DNA of 64,000 nt from Duganella sacchari (lineage in GTDB: Bacteria; Pseudomonadota; Gammaproteobacteria; Burkholderiales; Burkholderiaceae_D), in assembly GCF_900143065.1 (NCBI RefSeq), contig NZ_FRCX01000017.1:1-64000 (forward strand), written 5' to 3'. This document shows, in pieces, positions 60,650-64,000 of the stretch. The translations under genes were made by a program, and so were the position numbers. Position 1 is the first letter of the stretch. The number at the start of each line of letters is the position of its first letter. The notes under the pieces were generated by a model. The model saw only the letters and a program-made list of their open reading frames with translations. It searched no databases and was not told the DNA's origin.

Positions 60650-61942
60650 ATGAACAAAACGACAAAATTGACGTCCATTCCCTTGTTGATGATATTCATT
60701 GGCGCCGCGTCAGCGCAATCGCAAAGTACCGATTCGGTTAAACCTGAATCCGCCCCGGCGGCACCAGCATGGCCAGTATCAGGCATCTGGATGCCCCCCG
60801 ATGCCAAAGACGCCGGCGTGCTTACGGGAGCAAGCTGGCTGTCGGGTGTGAAGGTGCGCGGCTGGATCGACGGGTATTACGTGAACAACCGCAACCGCCC
60901 TGACCGCGCCACAGTGGATGTGAATCAGGGCGCGTCGGCGGTGAAAGGAGCGAATGTAAGTATTGAAGGACGGACCTTCGACATTCAACGTAACCGTCCA
61001 TCACTCTCGCTTGCGGAAATCGAGATTGAGAAGATTCCCGCCCTTGGCGGATTCGGCTTCAAGCTCGACCTGGCTGCTGGAGAGACTCAGAGCACGATCG
61101 CGAACACGATACGTGGAGCGATTGGTCCAACTGCCTCGCAAAGCACTATCGTCGGCCCTGGGAAAAACATCCAGCACGCTTCCATCAGTTATCTGGCGCC
61201 GATCGGTAGCGGTTTGCGTATTGATGTCGGCAAGCTAGTGACGCATATCGGCGCTGAAACGATCGAGACGGCGAAGAACTGGAATTATTCTCATGCGTTT
61301 TTCTATACCTACGCGATTCCGTTTCAGGACACCGGCATGCGTCTGAATTATGCGTGGAGCGACACGCTATATACGGAACTCTATGTGGTGCAAGGCTGGA
61401 ACGTTACGCGCGACAACAACTCGGGAAAAACCTGGGGCCCGAGCGTCGGTTGGATTCCGGCGCCCTGGTTGTCCATCGTTGCCAACTATTTGGAGGGACC
61501 GGAGCAGAACGACAACACCGCCAACCGAAGGAAGTTGTTCGACACACAGCTGACCGTCGGTCCATTCTTTGACCGGCTCACCTTCATGCTGAACTATGAC
61601 CAGGCGAAGGAGGCACGTGTTCCGCCGGCCAACAGCAGCGATGCGCGCTGGTCCGGAACGACGCTATATGCCAAGTACAAGATCAACGACACCTTCGAAC
61701 CGACCGTACGGATCGAAGACTATCGAGACCCCGATGGCTTCACAACGGGGCTCGCTCAGACCATACGGGGATACACACTCACATGGAATACCAAGGTGGC
61801 GGTCGCGCCAACGACATTGATCATGCTGAGGCCCGAAGTGCGTTACGACCGTTCAAATGCAGATTTCTTCACCAATGGGAATCGGTTTCGCAGCGGACGA
61901 TCACAACTTACGTACGGTATAGGAGCCACGTTGATTTTTTGA
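60650..61942 (+). CDS. BBP2-type outer-membrane beta-barrel porin
   Basis: 430 residues from ATG at 60650 (CTGGAG upstream; a frame from 60587 begins inside the terminator). Signal peptide ends after ASA. The barrel shows alternating strands such as VKVRGWIDGYYVNNRNRP, LRIDVGKLVTHIGAETIE, NYSHAFFYTYAIPFQDTGMR and the terminal YGIGATLIF, with the final Phe required for assembly. This family is common in metal islands of Burkholderiales; the transported solute is unknown. Confidence 0.85.
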   Translation: MNKTTKLTSIPLLMIFIGAASAQSQSTDSVKPESAPAAPAWPVSGIWMPPDAKDAGVLTGASWLSGVKVRGWIDGYYVNNRNRPDRATVDVNQGASAVKGANVSIEGRTFDIQRNRPSLSLAEIEIEKIPALGGFGFKLDLAAGETQSTIANTIRGAIGPTASQSTIVGPGKNIQHASISYLAPIGSGLRIDVGKLVTHIGAETIETAKNWNYSHAFFYTYAIPFQDTGMRLNYAWSDTLYTELYVVQGWNVTRDNNSGKTWGPSVGWIPAPWLSIVANYLEGPEQNDNTANRRKLFDTQLTVGPFFDRLTFMLNYDQAKEARVPPANSSDARWSGTTLYAKYKINDTFEPTVRIEDYRDPDGFTTGLAQTIRGYTLTWNTKVAVAPTTLIMLRPEVRYDRSNADFFTNGNRFRSGRSQLTYGIGATLIF

Positions 61943-62011
61943 TCGAATGTGCACAACTGATTCCCACTCTCTCAACGGAATTCAATTTTTTCACCACTGA
62001 AAGGAAGTGCT

Positions 62012-62473
62012 ATGAATCGCACCGCAACGTTTTCCCTGATCTTGGCGTTGGCCACATCCGGCTTCGCTAATGCACAGCAGCCCGGCAATATGAAGGGCGC
62101 GGAGAAGGACATGGGCATGCAGAAATGTATGGATATGAAGGGCATGAAAGACAGCGACATGAAGGGAATGAACATGAAGGATATGGACATGCAGAAATGT
62201 AAAGCAATGATGGATGATAAAGGCGGCATGCGGTACGACAAGGATGCCAAGGCAGCGACCTACGAAGCCGAGGCCGTCGTGAGAGCGGTCGATCCATCCA
62301 ATGGGCGAGTTATGCTCGCCCACGAAGCCGTCAAGACGTTGAATTGGCCCGCCATGACGATGAAGTTCGGCGTCAAAAACAAGTCGTTGTACGACCAGCT
62401 TGCGGTTGGCAAAAAGGTGCATGTTGAGTTCATGAAGGACGGTCAGAACTACGTCGTCACTGCAGTGAAGTAA
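62012..62473 (+). CDS. Exported copper-binding protein: Met/Asp/Lys-rich segment plus CusF domain
   Basis: A 153-residue protein with signal peptide (cleavage after ANA, near residue 21). Residues 25-75 are an unusual repeat of DMKGM-type units (MDMKGMKDSDMKGMNMKDMD) with two Cys and more than a dozen Met. Residues 80-153 are a CusF domain with the Cu/Ag ligand set in LNWPAMTMKFGV (Trp and two Met). It would act as a periplasmic copper/silver carrier for the Cus pump, the Met segment adding capacity. AAGGAAG precedes the ATG. Confidence 0.9.
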   Translation: MNRTATFSLILALATSGFANAQQPGNMKGAEKDMGMQKCMDMKGMKDSDMKGMNMKDMDMQKCKAMMDDKGGMRYDKDAKAATYEAEAVVRAVDPSNGRVMLAHEAVKTLNWPAMTMKFGVKNKSLYDQLAVGKKVHVEFMKDGQNYVVTAVK

Positions 62474-62528
62474 GTGATAGCAGCGGCGAGCGCGGAATTC
62501 ACCTTTTGCGACAACGGGCGAGGCATGT

Positions 62529-62717
62529 ATGAATATGGGCGGACGTTGGATCCCCATCGAGGTCGCCAATCACCTCGTACTGCTCTGGGCGATTGAGGTA
62601 ATACTGGTCGTTGTCCTGCTTCTCTGGCTGCGACGTCAGAAGCGCTCGCCGCGCTCGAACCAAGACAAGAATACCGCTGGGATGTCCCGCAAGAAGATTA
62701 AGGCGCGACGAAAGTAA
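62529..62717 (+). CDS. Small single-span membrane protein
   Basis: A 62-residue protein with one membrane helix (LVLLWAIEVILVVVLLLWL, residues 17-35) followed by a strongly basic tail (RRQKRSPRSNQDK ... KKIKARRK). No family recognised. It lies 55 bases after the CusF gene. Confidence 0.5.
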   Translation: MNMGGRWIPIEVANHLVLLWAIEVILVVVLLLWLRRQKRSPRSNQDKNTAGMSRKKIKARRK

Positions 62718-62870
62718 GGAGGCGCAGGATGGGTGTATCACGCGCAAAAGTACCGTCCATCCAGGACGGCGGTCGCGGAGATGCTGCGTCCTAGGCTATA
62801 CTTTTGTTCTTAGATAATGTGGTCTATTAATTAATCATTTCGCGTCCAGTGCATATTTTCACTGGCGTTG

Positions 62871-63764
62871 ATGCAATTTCGGGAGAACAATTTGGCCAAT
62901 GCTTGCGGCGGTGCTCTGGATATCGGCTTCGCCTCGCTCAGTTATATTCAAGTCGGTATTTTGGGTGTCATTCAGGGAATCACGGAATTGTTACCCATTT
63001 CCTCAACCGCGCACATGCGCATAGTGCCGGCGCTACTCGGCTGGCGTGATCCGGGTTCCGCGTTTTCTGCCGCGATGCAATTGGCCGCATTGGCCGCCGT
63101 TGTGAGTTACTTTTGGCGCGATGTTGCGGCTGTGAGCACCGGCAGCGCCTCTGCTATTCGCCGCCGGGACTTCAACAGCCCATGGTTTCGCCTTGCTGTA
63201 GCGATCTGCCTGGCGACAATCCCGATCGGGCTGGCGGGGTTGGCACTGTCTTCCGTGTTGAATTCATGCGAGTCGCCTTTGCGAAGTTTAATGGTCATTG
63301 GTGTCTCGTCGGTGGCGATGGCAGTCTTGCTCGCCATTGCAGAAGTTGTCTGCCGCCATCGGCGCAATTTTGACCAGCTGCGCTTACGTGATGCGCTTAT
63401 TGTCGGTGTTGCCCAGATTGGTGCGCTGATTCCCGGCATCTCGCGCTCGGGATCGACCCTAACCGCAGCGCTGTTTCTCAACTTCCGGCGTGAAGAGGCG
63501 GCCCGCCTGTCGTTTCTTCTTGGACTGCCCGCGATCGCATTGGCTGGGCTGAAGGAACTGTGGGTACTCTACCACGCCCACATTCCTGTGGAAGCGTGGG
63601 CCTTGCTCGGGTTCGGCCTGCTCGTGGCGAGTATCTCGGCATTCGTTGCGATCTGGGGTCTTATGCGATTCCTGGAACGATTTTCCGCTTGGCCGTTTGT
63701 CATTTATCGGGCAGCACTGGGAATTTTTCTGATCGTATCCGTTCAGGCGGGTGTTTTACGATGA
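62871..63764 (+). CDS. uppP: Undecaprenyl-diphosphate phosphatase (UppP/BacA-like)
   Basis: About 297 residues. Membrane protein with both UppP motifs: ITELLPISSTAHMRIVPALLGW (first catalytic segment) and LIPGISRSGSTLTAALFLNF (second). UppP releases undecaprenyl phosphate for cell-wall and polysaccharide synthesis, and extra copies give bacitracin tolerance. The chromosome surely has its own copy elsewhere, so this is a likely accessory paralogue carried by the island. The ATG at 62871 follows a TTG that also fits; the ribosome site is weak. Confidence 0.88.
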   Translation: MQFRENNLANACGGALDIGFASLSYIQVGILGVIQGITELLPISSTAHMRIVPALLGWRDPGSAFSAAMQLAALAAVVSYFWRDVAAVSTGSASAIRRRDFNSPWFRLAVAICLATIPIGLAGLALSSVLNSCESPLRSLMVIGVSSVAMAVLLAIAEVVCRHRRNFDQLRLRDALIVGVAQIGALIPGISRSGSTLTAALFLNFRREEAARLSFLLGLPAIALAGLKELWVLYHAHIPVEAWALLGFGLLVASISAFVAIWGLMRFLERFSAWPFVIYRAALGIFLIVSVQAGVLR

Positions 63765-63851
63765 AGGGGACGCCGCCGTACTAGCGTTCAGGATCGATTC
63801 TTTGGCCATTGCATTCCAGATGCAGCGGCGAATTGGTAGGACAGAATTTAC

Positions 63852-63882
63852 TTGACCTTCTAGTGGCTAGAAGGTGTTAAAT
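63852..63882 (+). promoter_or_regulatory. MerR-family metal-responsive promoter
   Basis: TTGACC (63852-63857) and TTAAAT (63877-63882) with a 19-base spacer. The spacer region holds a perfect dyad ACCTTCTAG-TGG-CTAGAAGGT (63855-63875). Over-long spacing with a central dyad is the signature of promoters that MerR-type regulators (CueR, PbrR, CadR, ZntR) untwist when metal binds. It would drive the gene starting at 63957. Confidence 0.85.
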
Positions 63883-63956
63883 GCGTAATGAGAATTATTT
63901 GCGGTGCTGCCTGATACTTAAGGTTCGCTTCCTCTTTGCCATTTAACAAGGGTTTT

Positions 63957-64000
63957 ATGTCCATTTTCCGTTATTTCATTGTGTTGAGCTTCCTCATCCT
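63957..64000 (+). CDS. Start of a gene cut by the window edge
   Basis: ATG at 63957, seven bases after an AAGGG site and 75 bases after the MerR-type -10 box. Only 14 full codons are visible (MSIFRYFIVLSFLI), a hydrophobic N-terminus that could be a signal or membrane helix. The promoter suggests a metal-resistance product. Confidence 0.45.
   Translation, partial: MSIFRYFIVLSFLI

Larger units (their letters stand above)
38281..64000. other. Putative metal-resistance genomic island (left boundary in comEC; right boundary outside window)
   Basis: Everything right of the comEC break is accessory: mobile-element-like fragments, three metal resistance clusters and small exported proteins, with lower and uneven base composition in 38281-39946, 52630-53060 and 62720-62870. 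No integrase, attachment site or transposase was found, so the mechanism is unknown and it may be a mosaic of several insertions. Confidence 0.6.

Noticed and set aside
38281..64000. Search for an integrase, tRNA attachment site, conjugation genes or plasmid origin of the island
   Set aside because: None found in the window; the element type was therefore left open.

Overview
The window looks like chromosomal DNA of a high-GC beta-proteobacterium of the Burkholderiales, most likely the Oxalobacteraceae (Massilia/Duganella/Janthinobacterium type). Pointers are the prfB-HAD-lysS order, the recJ / RpfE-like pair, the lolC-lolD-tatD order, a PEP-CTERM protein and the Cupriavidus-like metal operons. 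This placement is inference from gene content; no marker was searched against a database. I saw no rRNA, tRNA or CRISPR array.

Bases 1-38280 are mostly ordinary backbone. From the left: the edge of an IS3-type element; an operon on the minus strand (prfB with its programmed frameshift, a HAD phosphatase, lysS); cpdB with a Sel1-repeat gene; a branched-chain amino acid transport operon with a fused LivM-LivG protein; a REP-associated transposase between two inverted REP-like ends; an aldo/keto reductase, a DUF4272 protein, an RcnB-like protein, a large exported alpha/beta hydrolase and a secreted alpha-amylase with a starch-binding domain; a Xre/RES toxin-antitoxin pair; recJ and its partner. 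A 2301-residue surface protein with 16 SdrD_B/Cna-B-like repeats (24613-31518) is followed directly by a PEP-CTERM protein that carries a possible Cys-Gln thioester signature. Then come lolC, lolD, a TatD nuclease, a stand-alone CsgG-like protein, a lipoprotein hydrolase and the start of comEC.

At 38280/38281 comEC breaks off inside a conserved stretch and the sequence changes character. From here to the right edge lies what I read as a heavy-metal resistance island or a patchwork of mobile segments: a degenerate AAA-type ATPase, a ~185 bp segment between long inverted repeats, a CzcCBA/CnrCBA-like RND efflux operon with HupE, an anchor protein and a His-tailed EamA transporter (39947-49026), a chromate cluster chrB-chrA-chrC-chrB-like (49093-52471), a scar with fragments of two other genes (52474-52935), a copper/silver CusCBA operon with several small exported accessory proteins, a BBP2-type porin and a Met-rich CusF protein (53055-62717), and an UppP-type phosphatase. 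A textbook MerR-family metal promoter at 63852-63882 opens the next transcription unit, which runs out of the window.

The island's efflux systems are complementary: RND tripartite pumps for divalent cations (39947-46147) and for Cu/Ag (53541-59589), and ChrA for chromate. Parts of it are decaying: chrB has a nonsense codon and a pentanucleotide-duplication frameshift, and chrC has lost its first metal-ligand histidine. The most unusual items are the split thioester/Cna-B-like surface pair, the disrupted comEC with the inverted-repeat element beside it, and the degenerate ATPase.
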